64,000 nt of DNA from Falsiroseomonas sp051433195 (GCF_051433195.1 NZ_JBHMFT010000002.1:248001-312000); one strand, 5' to 3'. Numbered from the stretch's first letter, positions 41,710 through 54,295 are shown. The notes: a model not told the origin generated them from the letters alone. Translations and numbers: made by a program.

Positions 41710-42855
41710 GTGAACGCCGCAACCCGCTTTGCCCTGCTCTACAGCGCCCAGTTCGTCGCGGTGGGCATCACCCTTCCCTTCCTGCCGGCGGTGCTGACGG
41801 CGCGCGGCATGTCGCCGCAGGAGGTCGGCGTGCTGCTGGCCACCGCCTCCGCCGTGCGGCTGGTCGCGGGTCCGCTGGGTGGGCGGCTGGCCGATGCGCT
41901 GGGCGATGCGCGGCTGGTGCTGGCGGTGGGGGCCGGCCTCGCCACGCTGGCGGCCACGGGCCTGCTGCTGCCGGCCGGCTTCCTGCTGCTGCTGCTGGTG
42001 ATGGCGCTGCACAGCGCCGCCTTCGCGCCGGTGGTGCCGCTGACCGATGCGCTGGCCGTCACCGCCTCCCGAGGAGAGGGCGGCTTCGACTATGCGCGGG
42101 TGCGGGCCGCCGGCAGCATCGCCTTCATGCTGGCGGCCATCGCCTGCGGCCAGGCGGTGGCGTGGTTCGGCATCGATGCGGCGGTGTGGCTGCTGGTCGT
42201 GGGGCTGGGCGCGACCTCGCTCGCCGCGCTGGCGCTGCCGCGGACGGCCCCGCGCACCGGCCGGGTGGCGTCCCGCGGCTGGGCCGGGTTCTTCGCGCCG
42301 CTGCGCATCCCGGCGATGCGGCGGCTGATGCTGGTCTCGGCGCTGATCCAGGGCAGCCATGCGATGTATTACGGCTTCGGCACGCTGCACTGGCAGGCGG
42401 CGGGGCTGGGCGCCGGGCTGATCGGCGGACTCTGGGCGGTGGGCGTGCTGGCCGAGATCGCGCTGTTCCTGTGGGGGCGCGGGCTGGTGGCGCGGCTCGG
42501 GCCTGTTGGCTTATCGGTGGCGGCGGCACTCGCGGGGGTGCTGCGCTGGGCGGTCACGGCCGTCACGGTGGACCCGCTGTTCCTGTTCCCGGCCCAGGCG
42601 CTGCATGCCGGCACCTTCGCCATGCAGCATTTGGCGATGATGGCGGTGCTCGGCCGCGTGGTGCCGCCGGCCGAGGCCGGCACGGCGCAGACCCTGCACG
42701 CGGCGCTCGGCGTCGGGCTGTGGATGGGGCTGCTGGCCCTGGCCAGCGGGCCGCTCTACGCCGCCTTCGGCGGGGCCGGCTTCTGGTTCATGGCCGGGCT
42801 CTGCGCCCTGGCCCTGCCCGCCAGCCTTTGGCTGGCAGCCGCGCTACGCCGCTGA
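41710..42855 (+). CDS. MFS transporter (HcaT/PPP-like)
   Basis: This encodes about 381 residues from GTG 41710, the best-fitting start though it has no clear ribosome site. Twelve helices; 'ARFALLYSAQFVAVGITLPFL' style opening, 'FDYARVRAAGSIAFMLAAI' and 'GSHAMYYGFGTLHWQAAGL' match the phenylpropionate-permease-like (MFS_1_like) branch. The substrate is unknown. Its 3' end overlaps the convergent metallophosphoesterase gene by 12 bp. Confidence 0.8.
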   Translation: MNAATRFALLYSAQFVAVGITLPFLPAVLTARGMSPQEVGVLLATASAVRLVAGPLGGRLADALGDARLVLAVGAGLATLAATGLLLPAGFLLLLLVMALHSAAFAPVVPLTDALAVTASRGEGGFDYARVRAAGSIAFMLAAIACGQAVAWFGIDAAVWLLVVGLGATSLAALALPRTAPRTGRVASRGWAGFFAPLRIPAMRRLMLVSALIQGSHAMYYGFGTLHWQAAGLGAGLIGGLWAVGVLAEIALFLWGRGLVARLGPVGLSVAAALAGVLRWAVTAVTVDPLFLFPAQALHAGTFAMQHLAMMAVLGRVVPPAEAGTAQTLHAALGVGLWMGLLALASGPLYAAFGGAGFWFMAGLCALALPASLWLAAALRR

Positions 42856-43611
42856 GGGCAGGTCTTCCCAACCCGCGCCCTGCCAGACGCGCGGGATGAT
42901 CCGGGCGCGGCCATCCTCCACCAGGATGCGGTTGTAGGCATTCGGCGTGCCGCGCAGCCGGACGGAGGTGGCGCTGCCGGATTGCGCCACCACCAGTCCG
43001 CCTTCCCGCACCGGGCGGACATCGCCGATATGCAGATGCCCGGTCAGCACCAGCCGCACATCATGCCGCGCGAAGGCCGCCAGCGCCGGCTCGGAATTGC
43101 CGACCAGCCGCGCGCCGGGGTTGAGTTGCGGCGCCAGGAAGGGGTGGTGCGCCACGACGATGCGGAACAGCCCCGGCGGCAACGCCGCCAGCCGGCCTTC
43201 CGCAATGGCCAGCCGGCTGCCCGAAACCCGGCCGCGCGCCCAGTTCAGGTACAGCCCGCCGCGGCGCGCGGTATTCATGCCGACGACCGCGATCTCGGCA
43301 TCCTCGAACACCGGCTCCGTCGCCTCCTGCACGTGGCGGCGCCAGCGGCGGTAGGGGTCGGAGAAGCGCTCGACCAGGTTGTAGGGCGACATGTCGTGAT
43401 TGCCCGGCACCACCAGCAGCGGCGCCGGCAGCGCACGCAGGAACTCCATCGCCGCCATGAATTCCTCGTGCCGTGCGCCCTGCGTCAGGTCGCCGGAGAC
43501 GGCGATGAGGTCCGGCGCCCACTCTGCGACCTCCTGCGCCAGGGCGGCGACCACGGCGGGGTCCTCCGCACCGAAGTGCAGGTCGGACAGATGCGCGATG
43601 CGACGCGTCAT
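42844..43611 (-). CDS. Metallophosphoesterase
   Basis: This encodes 255 residues of the calcineurin fold: 'IAHLSDLHFG' (D-x-H), 'VSGDLTQGAR' (GD), 'VVPGNHDMS' (GNHD), 'VVAHHPFL' and 'LTGHLHIG' (GHxH). All metal ligands are present. The cAMP-phosphodiesterase-like (CpdA/Icc) type is likely, but the substrate is not proven. The ATG overlaps the lipid-kinase stop by 4 bp, so the two are coupled. Confidence 0.9.
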   Translation of the reverse strand: MTRRIAHLSDLHFGAEDPAVVAALAQEVAEWAPDLIAVSGDLTQGARHEEFMAAMEFLRALPAPLLVVPGNHDMSPYNLVERFSDPYRRWRRHVQEATEPVFEDAEIAVVGMNTARRGGLYLNWARGRVSGSRLAIAEGRLAALPPGLFRIVVAHHPFLAPQLNPGARLVGNSEPALAAFARHDVRLVLTGHLHIGDVRPVREGGLVVAQSGSATSVRLRGTPNAYNRILVEDGRARIIPRVWQGAGWEDLPSAA

Positions 43612-44546
43612 GGAGCGGTTTCGACCGCCGTCTCGGGGGAGGGCACGATGACGCGCAGTGCGCCGGGGTGGATGCGGTAGACCAGCGGCGGCGGGATCAG
43701 CAGCGCCTCGCCATCGTTCATTACCCGCAGCGCGGTGCGGGCGGAGCCGATGGTCACCACCTTCGCCGTGCGCTCCTGCACCAGGCGGGAGCCGCGCCAG
43801 GTTCCGAGGAACATGCCCGCCATCATCTTCACCCACCACCACGCGCCATAGCGACGCGCCACATACAGGGCGAGTTCCCCGGCATCGAGGCGCTGGCGGG
43901 TCATCATCATCCCGAAGCCCTCGTCATAGCGGTTGTTGGCCACCGCCAGGGCGCGGGTCCACAGCCGCACCGTGCGCCCCTGTTCCAGCGCAACGGACAG
44001 GCGCATCGGCCGGTGCCGCCATTCGGAGCGCAGCGCCGCCAGGGCGAACAGCAGGCGCGGCCGCCAGCCCGCCTTGCCGCGGCCGCGTTCCCGGTGCCGG
44101 CCGAGCCAGGAGGGCGTGCCGAGGACGGAAGAGCACAGGAAGACGTGGCCGTTCACCTCCGCCACGTCGATGGTGCGGATGGTGCCATGCGCCAGCGCCT
44201 CCGCCGCCGCCGCCAGTTCCAGCGGGATGCCGAGGTCCTTGGCCAGCATGTTCATGGTGCCGAGCGGCAGGATGCCGAGCGCGGTGTCCTTGCCCATCAG
44301 CCGTTCCGCGGCGGCCATGATGGAGCCGTCACCGCCGCCCACCACCACGGCCTGCGCGCCCATCGCCACGGCCTCGTCCAGCCGCGCCAGCAGGCCTTCG
44401 GCATGGTCGGGCACCAGCACGGCCTCCAGCCCCGCATCCTTCAGGTGGCGGGTGATCTCCGCCTCGATCGTGTCGCGGCCGAGGGCGGTGCCGGAGGAGG
44501 CGTTGATGACCACGGCGATCCGTCTCGCCGTGGCGGCGGGCTGCAA
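43608..44546 (-). CDS. Diacylglycerol kinase-family lipid kinase
   Basis: This encodes about 312 residues from a TTG at 44546; there is no ATG or GTG in frame for over 180 bp, so the start is uncertain. The DAGK catalytic domain is clear: 'IAVVINASSG', 'AVVVGGGDGSIMAAA', 'LGILPLGTMNMLAKDLGIP'. The second lobe contains 'VMNDGEALLIPPPLVYRIH'. It phosphorylates a diacylglycerol- or sphingosine-like lipid at the membrane. Upstream sequence reads 'ATSPEPAATSPHPTAP', a low-complexity leader. Confidence 0.8.
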   Translation of the reverse strand: MQPAATARRIAVVINASSGTALGRDTIEAEITRHLKDAGLEAVLVPDHAEGLLARLDEAVAMGAQAVVVGGGDGSIMAAAERLMGKDTALGILPLGTMNMLAKDLGIPLELAAAAEALAHGTIRTIDVAEVNGHVFLCSSVLGTPSWLGRHRERGRGKAGWRPRLLFALAALRSEWRHRPMRLSVALEQGRTVRLWTRALAVANNRYDEGFGMMMTRQRLDAGELALYVARRYGAWWWVKMMAGMFLGTWRGSRLVQERTAKVVTIGSARTALRVMNDGEALLIPPPLVYRIHPGALRVIVPSPETAVETAP

Positions 44547-44692
44547 TGCCGGGGCGGTAGGGTGCGGGGACGTGGCGGCGGGTTCGGGCGACGTGGCTCG
44601 GGTTCCGGAAGGAAGGGTGATGGCAGAATGCGCCGGGGCGCCATCGGTTCGCCAGCATCCTTTGCCCGCGCAAATAAAACGGGTCCCCGCCG

Positions 44693-45457
44693 TCAGGGCA
44701 CCGCGACGAGAAAGTCGGAGGACACCCAGCCGACGAAGCCGCGCGGCGTGCGCACCTGCCACCATTGCTGGGACATCGCCAAGCGTTCCACCAGCGTGCC
44801 CTCCGGCAGCGCGCCCGTCACCTCCCCGGCCGGGTTGCGGCGGAAGGTGAGGGTGGAGGGCGCGACGCCCTGCACCCGGAAGCGCGGCAGGCGTTCCGGC
44901 GCCAGGGCGGGCGAGGGCGCCGGGTTCAGCCCATCCAGCGCCACCGCCACCTCCAGCCGCATCCGGTCACCCACCGGGTGCGCGCCCACGACCGAAGGGT
45001 CGAAGGCCAGCCGGGTGATGTCCCACTTGTTGCGCTGGAGGATGCCGAGCGTGGACTGCACCTCCGCATGGGTCAGGATGGTGGCCCGCGTCACCGGGAT
45101 GGCGTAGCGGCGTGCAAGCTGCGCCACCACCGCCACCATCGTGTCCCATTGCAGCTTCAGCAGCGGCGCGGCGCCCCCGGCGAAGGGGTGTTCCGCCGCC
45201 TGGTGCATGCAGCACATGGACACGCCGATGGCCCCCGTATTGGCGTTCAGCGTGTGCGCGGCCGGCGGCAGGCCGGAGCCCCGCGCATTGGCGGCGATGG
45301 AGCGCGCCCCGCGCACCAGCGCGCCGGTGCCCTCGACCAGGATGTGGTAGGATTTGCGGTCCGTGGCGTTGGCCGCGTGGCGCCCCGCCGTCCAGTGCAC
45401 ATGAATGCGCTCCATCCGGGCGTCGGGCATCCAGTCCTTCGGGATGAGGTCGGCCAT
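44693..45457 (-). CDS. N-acetylmuramoyl-L-alanine amidase with SH3-like tail
   Basis: This encodes 254 residues from ATG 45457. N-terminal amidase_2/PGRP fold: 'IHVHWTAGRH' (Zn His), 'SYHILVEGTG', 'NANTGAIGVSMCCMHQ', 'ILTHAEVQ' (second His). The C-terminal SH3-like domain reads 'LPEGTLVERLAMSQQWWQVRTPRGFVGWVSSDFL'. It cuts peptide from peptidoglycan. No signal peptide is seen, so it may be phage-type or exported by another route. Confidence 0.8.
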   Translation of the reverse strand: MADLIPKDWMPDARMERIHVHWTAGRHAANATDRKSYHILVEGTGALVRGARSIAANARGSGLPPAAHTLNANTGAIGVSMCCMHQAAEHPFAGGAAPLLKLQWDTMVAVVAQLARRYAIPVTRATILTHAEVQSTLGILQRNKWDITRLAFDPSVVGAHPVGDRMRLEVAVALDGLNPAPSPALAPERLPRFRVQGVAPSTLTFRRNPAGEVTGALPEGTLVERLAMSQQWWQVRTPRGFVGWVSSDFLVAVP

Positions 45458-45578
45458 GGCGGCTCCGATCGGCCTGTGGGCGTCCGGAAACGCTATCACA
45501 ACGAAATGCCGGCGCCGCTCAAGAAAAAGGGCGCGGCCCCCGCGGACCGCGCCCCTCAACCAACCGATGCGGCCGTGG

Positions 45579-48275
<2,697 letters not shown>

Positions 48276-48448
48276 GGTCCGGGGTCCCCGTCTGGCCTTG
48301 CGCCGGCCTGGGTGCCACCCCGGAAGCGGGGCGCCTTGCGCCAGGTCGGGCGCGGTTCCGCCCCGGCGCTTTCGCGACCGCGGCTTGCGGCTTAAACCAC
48401 AGGCCTCCGGGCCGGTCCATCCGCCAGCCCGCCTTATGCGGGGGACCT

Positions 48449-49039
48449 ATGCTGGAAGCGCGGGATTTGGCCTGTTGGCGGGGCGACCGCGCGATCTTTG
48501 CCGGGCTTTCCTTCACCCTGGAGGCGGGTGGGGCGCTGCTGCTGCTCGGCGCCAATGGCGCGGGGAAATCCAGCCTGCTGCGGCTGCTGGCCGGGCTGAT
48601 CCCGGCGGCGGAGGGCCAATTGCTGTGGGATGGCCAGGATGCGCTGGCGGACCGCGTCGGGCATGCCGCGCGCCTGCGCTACCTGAGCCACCAGGACGCC
48701 CTCAAGCCGTCCCTTTCGGCGGCCGAAAACCTGCGGTTCTACGCAAGGCTGTGGGGCGGCGACGTGGAGGCGGCGCTGGCCGCGGTCGGCCTGGCGGAAT
48801 TGGCCGACCTGCCGGCGCGCGTGCTGTCCTCCGGCCAGAAGCGCCGGCTGGCGCTGGCACGGCTGGCGCTGGCGCCGGTGCCGCTGTGGCTGCTGGACGA
48901 GCCGACGGTGGGGCTGGATGCGGCCTCCGTCGCCAGGCTCGGCGGCCTGCTCGCCATCCACCGGGCCGCCGGCGGCGCCGTGCTGGCCGCCACCCACCTG
49001 CCGCTGCCCCTGCCGGGCGCGCGGGAGCTGGCGCTTTGA
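48449..49039 (+). CDS. ccmA: Heme exporter ATPase CcmA
   Basis: This encodes 196 residues, matching CcmA length. Walker A 'LGANGAGKSSLLRLL', signature region 'LSSGQKRRLALARL', Walker B 'LWLLDEPTVGLD'; the opening 'LEARDLACWRGDRAIFAGLSF' is CcmA-like. With CcmB it drives the CcmABCD release of heme-loaded CcmE in cytochrome c maturation system I. The stop overlaps the TTG start of ccmB. Other ccm genes are not in the window. Confidence 0.9.
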   Translation: MLEARDLACWRGDRAIFAGLSFTLEAGGALLLLGANGAGKSSLLRLLAGLIPAAEGQLLWDGQDALADRVGHAARLRYLSHQDALKPSLSAAENLRFYARLWGGDVEAALAAVGLAELADLPARVLSSGQKRRLALARLALAPVPLWLLDEPTVGLDAASVARLGGLLAIHRAAGGAVLAATHLPLPLPGARELAL

Positions 49040-49695
49040 GGGGATTCGGCGCCGTCCTCGGGCGGGAAATCCGCCTCGCCCTGCGGCATCCGGCCGATGC
49101 GCTGGCGGCGGTGCTGTTCTTCGTGCTGGTCTGCGCCCTGTTCCCCTTCGGCATCGGCCCCTCGCCGGAGGTCCTGGCGCGCATCGCCCCGGGCGCCCTG
49201 CTGGCCGCCGCCCTTCTGGCGGCGCTGCTGCCGCTGGACCGCCTGTTCGGCGCGGAGGCGGAGGATGGCTCGCTCGACCAGCTCCTGCTGTCCGGCCTGC
49301 CGCCGGCCGGCCTCGCCGCAGCCAAGGCGCTGGGCCACTGGGTGGTCACCGGCCTGCCGCTGCTGCTCGCCACACCCGTCGCCGCCGCCATGCTGAACCT
49401 GCCGGTCGAGGCCTGGGGGGTGGCGATGCTGGCGCTGGGGCTGGCGACCGGCGTGCTGTCGCTGTTCGGCACGGCGGGCGCGGCGTTGACGCTCGGGGCC
49501 CGGCGCGGCGGCGTGCTGCTGCCGCTGCTGGTGCTGCCGCTGTCCATCCCCGCGGTGATCTTCGGCGCCGCCGCGATCGAGGCCGCCGCCGCCGGCCTGT
49601 CCGCGCGCCCCTACCTGCTGCTGCTGGCCGCCCTGCTGGCCCTGGCCGCGCCGCTGGCGCCGCTGGCGGCCGGGGCGGCGCTGCGCGGGGATTAA
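49036..49695 (+). CDS. ccmB: Heme exporter membrane subunit CcmB
   Basis: This encodes 219 residues (family about 220) from TTG 49036, overlapping the ccmA stop. Six membrane helices; family text 'LGREIRLALRHPADALAAVLFFVLV', 'DRLFGAEAEDGSLDQLLLSGLPPAGLA' and 'LPLLVLPLSIPAVIFGA'. The 3' end overlaps the convergent DUF4189 gene by 4 bp. Inner-membrane partner of CcmA. Confidence 0.9.
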   Translation: MRGFGAVLGREIRLALRHPADALAAVLFFVLVCALFPFGIGPSPEVLARIAPGALLAAALLAALLPLDRLFGAEAEDGSLDQLLLSGLPPAGLAAAKALGHWVVTGLPLLLATPVAAAMLNLPVEAWGVAMLALGLATGVLSLFGTAGAALTLGARRGGVLLPLLVLPLSIPAVIFGAAAIEAAAAGLSARPYLLLLAALLALAAPLAPLAAGAALRGD

Positions 49696-50471
49696 CCCCT
49701 TCCGCAGGCCGAGGCGGTGATGCGGCAGGTGGCAAGCGGGTCGCGGGACCGGCAATCGGCGATCGCCTCCCGCTCCGCCACCGCCTGGGTCGGCCCCGAC
49801 CCGGCGGAGAGCGAGGTCACCACGTAGGAGTCGGGGTTCGAGGTCATGAACATCGCCCACTGGCTGCGCTTCACGCCATGCGCGGCGGCACCGCAGGCGG
49901 CGGTGAACTCGGCCAGGATGCGGCAGCCGGGGCCGGCGGAGGAGCAGCTGCGTTCCGCGATCCGGTGCGCCGCCATCCGGTCCCGCTCCCCCACCACCAG
50001 GCCGAAGGCGGCGGAGGGGGTGCGGGCGCCGTAGATCACGCCGTGGCCCGTGGCAGGGCGGGTGGCTGCGGGCAGCGGGCGCGGCGCCGGGGTGGCCTGC
50101 ACACGGGCCGCCGGCGCCTGCGCCGCGCGATGCGCGACCGGCAATGGGCGCACCGCCTGCGGGCGGGAGGAGCGGAGCGCGGTGGGGGTGGCGCCCCCAT
50201 CCTGCTGCGCCAGGTAGGCGACGGTGGCGGCGCAACGGATGGCACAGGCCTGTACGGCATGGGCGCGGGCACTGCCGGATTGGCTGCCACCGGACCGGGA
50301 CGCAGCGGTCTGGACGCATTCGGCGCGGCACATCGCCCCGGCCTCGGGGTGCAGGCCGCGGGATTGCGCCTCGGCGGGCCGGGCCAGCGCGGGCAGGACC
50401 AGCATGGCACCGAGGAACAGGGCGGGGGCGGCGCGCCGCAGAAGGCTGGGGCGGAACAGGCTGGGGCGCAT
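49692..50471 (-). CDS. Exported DUF4189-like protein
   Basis: This encodes 259 residues from ATG 50471. A signal peptide ('APALFLGAMLVLPALARPAEA') is followed by a Cys-containing Ala-rich part, a Pro-rich linker, and a C-terminal domain 'VIYGARTPSAAFGLVVG', 'CRILAEFTAACGAAAHG', 'AVAEREAIADCRSRDP' that matches DUF4189 (short secreted domains of unknown function). Periplasmic or outer-envelope. Confidence 0.75.
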   Translation of the reverse strand: MRPSLFRPSLLRRAAPALFLGAMLVLPALARPAEAQSRGLHPEAGAMCRAECVQTAASRSGGSQSGSARAHAVQACAIRCAATVAYLAQQDGGATPTALRSSRPQAVRPLPVAHRAAQAPAARVQATPAPRPLPAATRPATGHGVIYGARTPSAAFGLVVGERDRMAAHRIAERSCSSAGPGCRILAEFTAACGAAAHGVKRSQWAMFMTSNPDSYVVTSLSAGSGPTQAVAEREAIADCRSRDPLATCRITASACGRG

Positions 50472-50651
50472 CGGGCAGGTCCTTGGGGGGCGCCCCCCTT
50501 GTTGGGGCCGCGTCGTGGCGCCGTTTTGCCGGCCCGACCTTGCAGGGCGATGTTGCACTGTTGCCGTTATCGTTTGGTTCGTTTCGCGCAACGTCGCGCA
50601 GCGCGACACGCCGTGTGACTTCTGTTTCGCGCCGGCGTAGGCAGCGCTTCC

Positions 50652-53132
50652 ATGGACCTGCCGATGGACTTGCCGGAACTCCCCGTCTCCGAAGCCCTGC
50701 CCCGCCTGCTGGCGACGCTGCGGGCGGGCTCCAACGCCGTGCTGGTCGCCCCGCCCGGCGCCGGCAAGACCACCTTGGCCCCCCTGGCGCTGATGGCCGA
50801 ACCCTGGGCGCAATCCGGCAAGATCCTGGTGCTGGAGCCGCGCCGCGTCGCTGCCCGCGCCGCCGCCCGCCGCATGGCCGACCTGCTGGGGGAGCCCGCA
50901 CCGGGCGGCACCATCGGCCTTGCGACCCGGCTGGACCGCATGGTTTCCGACCGCACGCGGGTCGAGGTGGTGACGGAGGGGCTTCTGGTCCGCCGCCTGC
51001 AATCCGACCCGGGCCTCGATGGCGTCGCCGCCGTGCTGTTCGACGAGGCGCATGAGCGCAACCTGGACACCGACCTGGCGCTGGCCTTCTGCCTCGACAT
51101 GCAGCGCGCGCTGCGGCCGGAATTGCGGCTGCTGGCGATGTCCGCGACGCTGGATGTCTCCCGATTCGTGTCGCTGCTGGGGGATTGCCCGCTGGTCGAA
51201 AGCCTCGGCCGCGCCTTCCCGGTGCAGGTCGAACACCGCCTGCGCGACCTGAAGGATGCGCGCGACCTGCCGGAGGCGATGGCCGGCACCATCCGGGAGG
51301 CACTCGCGAAACACCCCGGCGACGTGCTGGCCTTCCTGCCCGGCTGGGGCGAAATCCGCCGCACCGCAGACCGACTCTCGGGGATCGACGCCGAGGTGCT
51401 GCCGCTGCATGGCGAGATGCCGCCGGCCGAGCAGGACCGCGCATTGAATCCGTCGGATCGCCGAAAAGTCGTTCTGGCGACCTCGATTGCGGAAACCTCG
51501 CTGACGGTGCCGGGGGTGCGGATCGTGGTGGATGGCGGCTTCCGGCGTACCCCGCGGCTCGATCCCGCCTCCGGCCTGGCGCGGCTGGCGACGGTGCGGA
51601 TCAGCCGGGCGGCGGCGGACCAGCGCGCCGGCCGCGCCGGGCGCACCGCGCCGGGGGTCGCGATCCGGCTGTGGTCGGAGGCGCTGCATCGCGGCCTGCC
51701 GCTGCAGGACCGGCCCGAAATCCTCGAAGCCGAGCTTTCTGGGCTGGCGCTGGACTGTGCCGCCTGGGGCGCCGCGCCGGCCGACCTGCCCTTCCTGGAT
51801 GCGCCCCCCGCCGGCGCGCTGGCCGCGGCGCGGGCGCTGCTGGTGGACCTGGACGCGCTGGACCAGCAGGGGCGCATCACCGCCATGGGGAAGGGCATGG
51901 CGCGGATGGGCACGCATCCCCGCCTCGCCCGCATGCTGCTGGCCGCGGTGGATGACGGCGAAAAGGCGCTCGCCGCGGACCTCGCCGCGCTGCTGGAGGA
52001 ACGCGACCCCATCCGGGGTCGCGACCAGCCCTCCGACATCAACCTGCGGCTGGAACTGCTGCACGGCGCCGACCATCCGGACGCCGACCGCGCCACCCTC
52101 CAGCGCATCCGCCGCGCCGGCGCCCTGCACCGCAAGCGCCTGCGGCTGCACGGCGCGGCGCTGCCGGGCGGGGAGGCCGGGCCGCTGCTGGCCGCGGGGT
52201 TTCCGGACCGCATCGCCGCGCGCCGCGGCAGCATGGACGGCGCCTTCCGCCTGGCGTCCGGTCAGGGCGCGCGCCTCGGGGCCACCGACCCGCTGTCCCG
52301 CGCGCCGTTGCTGGCGGTCGCCGACCTGGAACTGCAGGGCACCGAGGCGCGCATCCGCATGGCCGCCAGGCTGGACCGCGCCGCGCTGGAGACCCGCTTC
52401 CCGGAACGCCTGCGCTGGGTGGAGGGTGCGGCCTTCGATGCCCGCGCCGGCGCGGTGCTGGCCCGCCGCCGCCTGGTCTTCGGCCCGCTGGTGCTGGAGG
52501 AACATGTCCTTCCATCGCCCGACCCGGCCGTGATGGCGGCAGCCTTGGCCAGCGCCATCGCCGAGCGCGGATTGCGCGACCTCGACTGGTCGAACGCCGC
52601 GAAGCAGCTTCGTGCCCGCATCGGCTGGATGCGGCGCGCCGAGGAGGGTGGCGACTGGCCGGATGTCTCCGACGCCGCGCTGGTGGCCACCGCGCTGGAC
52701 TGGCTGGCGCCGCACCTGCATGGCCGCGCGAAGCTGGCCGAGGCGAAGGCGCTGGACCTCGTCGCCGTGCTGCGCGGGATGCTGGCGTGGGAGGCGCAGC
52801 GGCGGCTGGACACCGCGCTGCCGACCCGCCTCGACCTGCCCGCCGGCCGCAGCGCCGCCATCGACTACGACCGGGACGTGCCGACGCTGGAGGCCCGCGC
52901 CCAGCACCTGTTCGGCCTGCCGGGCCTGCCGAAGCTGGCCGGTGGGCGCGTGCCCTTGCAGGTCTCCCTGCTGTCGCCCGCCGGGCGGCCCATCGCCGTC
53001 ACAGGCGACCTCGAACGCTTCTGGCATGGCGGCTGGGCGGAGGTGCGGCGGGAGATGCGTGGCCGCTATCCGCGCCACCCCTGGCCGGAGGAGCCCTGGG
53101 CCGCGCAACCGCCGCCGCCCCGCGCCTCCTGA
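50652..53132 (+). CDS. hrpB: ATP-dependent helicase HrpB
   Basis: This encodes 826 residues. DEAH-box SF2 helicase: Walker A 'APPGAGKTTLAPL', 'LEPRRVAARAAARRMA', motif II 'LFDEAHERNLDTD', motif III 'MSATLD', late motifs 'ATSIAETSLTVPGVRIVVDGG' and 'QRAGRAGRTAPG'. The C-terminal HrpB domain contains 'RLDLPAGRSAAIDYD' and 'GGWAEVRREMRGRYPRHPWPE'. RNA helicase family of unclear role. Cytosolic. Confidence 0.95.
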   Translation: MDLPMDLPELPVSEALPRLLATLRAGSNAVLVAPPGAGKTTLAPLALMAEPWAQSGKILVLEPRRVAARAAARRMADLLGEPAPGGTIGLATRLDRMVSDRTRVEVVTEGLLVRRLQSDPGLDGVAAVLFDEAHERNLDTDLALAFCLDMQRALRPELRLLAMSATLDVSRFVSLLGDCPLVESLGRAFPVQVEHRLRDLKDARDLPEAMAGTIREALAKHPGDVLAFLPGWGEIRRTADRLSGIDAEVLPLHGEMPPAEQDRALNPSDRRKVVLATSIAETSLTVPGVRIVVDGGFRRTPRLDPASGLARLATVRISRAAADQRAGRAGRTAPGVAIRLWSEALHRGLPLQDRPEILEAELSGLALDCAAWGAAPADLPFLDAPPAGALAAARALLVDLDALDQQGRITAMGKGMARMGTHPRLARMLLAAVDDGEKALAADLAALLEERDPIRGRDQPSDINLRLELLHGADHPDADRATLQRIRRAGALHRKRLRLHGAALPGGEAGPLLAAGFPDRIAARRGSMDGAFRLASGQGARLGATDPLSRAPLLAVADLELQGTEARIRMAARLDRAALETRFPERLRWVEGAAFDARAGAVLARRRLVFGPLVLEEHVLPSPDPAVMAAALASAIAERGLRDLDWSNAAKQLRARIGWMRRAEEGGDWPDVSDAALVATALDWLAPHLHGRAKLAEAKALDLVAVLRGMLAWEAQRRLDTALPTRLDLPAGRSAAIDYDRDVPTLEARAQHLFGLPGLPKLAGGRVPLQVSLLSPAGRPIAVTGDLERFWHGGWAEVRREMRGRYPRHPWPEEPWAAQPPPPRAS

Positions 53133-53203
53133 CCTGTTGACTGGCATGGTGCGGCGCCACCAGAAGACCATATGTGCCGCGCCGCCCGCGCCCTGGAGAA
53201 CCC

Positions 53204-54295
53204 ATGTCCACAGCCCTCAGCCGCCGCGCCCTCGCCGGCCTCGCCCTGCTGCCGGTGGTCGGCTGCGCCACCCCGCCGGCCCAGGCGCAACGCGGCGCGC
53301 TGCTGCCGGATTTCGCCGACCTGGCGGAACGGGTGCTGCCGGCCGTGGTCAGCATCTCCGTCACCTCCGAGGCCCGCGCCGACATCCCGCCCGAACTGCG
53401 CGGAACCCCTTTCGAGCGCTATTTCCGCGAGCGGGAGCGTGGCCGTGGCCGGGGGCCGCAGGTGCAGGGCGCCGGCTCCGGCTTCGTGATCGACCCGGCC
53501 GGGCTGCTGGTGACCAACAACCACGTGATCGGCAACGCCACGCGGGTGCAGGTGACGTTCCAGAACGGCCAGGAATACCAGGCACGCCTGGTGGGCTCGG
53601 ATGAGCTGACCGACCTCGCCCTGCTGCGGATCGAGGCGCGCGGCACCCTGCCGGCGCTGGCCTGGGGCAGTTCGGGCTCCATGCGCGTCGGCAACTGGGT
53701 GCTGGCGGCGGGCAATCCCTTCGGCCTTGGCGGGTCCATCACCTCCGGCATCGTCTCGGCGCGGGGGCGGGAGATCGGCGCCGGGCCGTTCGACGACTTC
53801 ATCCAGACCGATGCGCCGATCAATCCCGGCAATTCCGGCGGGCCGCTGTTCAACACGGCGGGCGAGGTCATCGGCATCAACACCGCCATCTACTCCCCCT
53901 CCGGCGCCTCCGCCGGCATCGGCTTCGCGGTGCCGTCGGATCTGGCGCGCGGCGTCATCGACCAGCTTCGCGGCAATGGGCGGGTGGAGCGCGGCTGGCT
54001 CGGCGTCTCGGTGCAGGATGTCGGCAGCGAGCCGGGTGCCACGCCGACGGCCACGCCCGCCGGTGGCGTGCTGGTGGCGGGGGTGGAGCGGGGCAGCCCG
54101 GCCGCGCGCGCCGGCCTGCGCCAGGGCGACCAGGTGGTGGCGATCAACGGGGAGGCGGTGGCGACCAGCCGGGCGCTGGTGCGCGGCATCGCGGCCGTGA
54201 CGCCGGGGCAGACCGTGCGCCTGTCCATCCTGCGCAACGGCCGGCCGACCGACGTGCCGGTGCAGGTCGGCCGGCGGCCGACGGCGCCCGGCTGA
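53204..54295 (+). CDS. HtrA/DegP-type serine protease
   Basis: This encodes 363 residues from ATG 53204 with GGAGAA upstream. A signal with a possible lipobox ('LLPVVGCATPP') comes first. Protease triad: His107 in 'VTNNHVIGN', Asp137 in 'ELTDLALLRI', Ser211 in 'NPGNSGGPLF'. A single PDZ domain follows ('ERGWLGVSVQDVG', 'GSPAARAGLRQGDQVVAING'). One PDZ makes it DegS-like in layout. Periplasmic quality control; the lipobox would anchor it to a membrane. Confidence 0.92.
   Translation: MSTALSRRALAGLALLPVVGCATPPAQAQRGALLPDFADLAERVLPAVVSISVTSEARADIPPELRGTPFERYFRERERGRGRGPQVQGAGSGFVIDPAGLLVTNNHVIGNATRVQVTFQNGQEYQARLVGSDELTDLALLRIEARGTLPALAWGSSGSMRVGNWVLAAGNPFGLGGSITSGIVSARGREIGAGPFDDFIQTDAPINPGNSGGPLFNTAGEVIGINTAIYSPSGASAGIGFAVPSDLARGVIDQLRGNGRVERGWLGVSVQDVGSEPGATPTATPAGGVLVAGVERGSPAARAGLRQGDQVVAINGEAVATSRALVRGIAAVTPGQTVRLSILRNGRPTDVPVQVGRRPTAPG

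Noticed and set aside
49692..53171. 1159-codon minus frame antisense to hrpB joined to the DUF4189 gene
   Set aside because: Only the 3' part (49692-50471) is protein-like; the rest mirrors hrpB.
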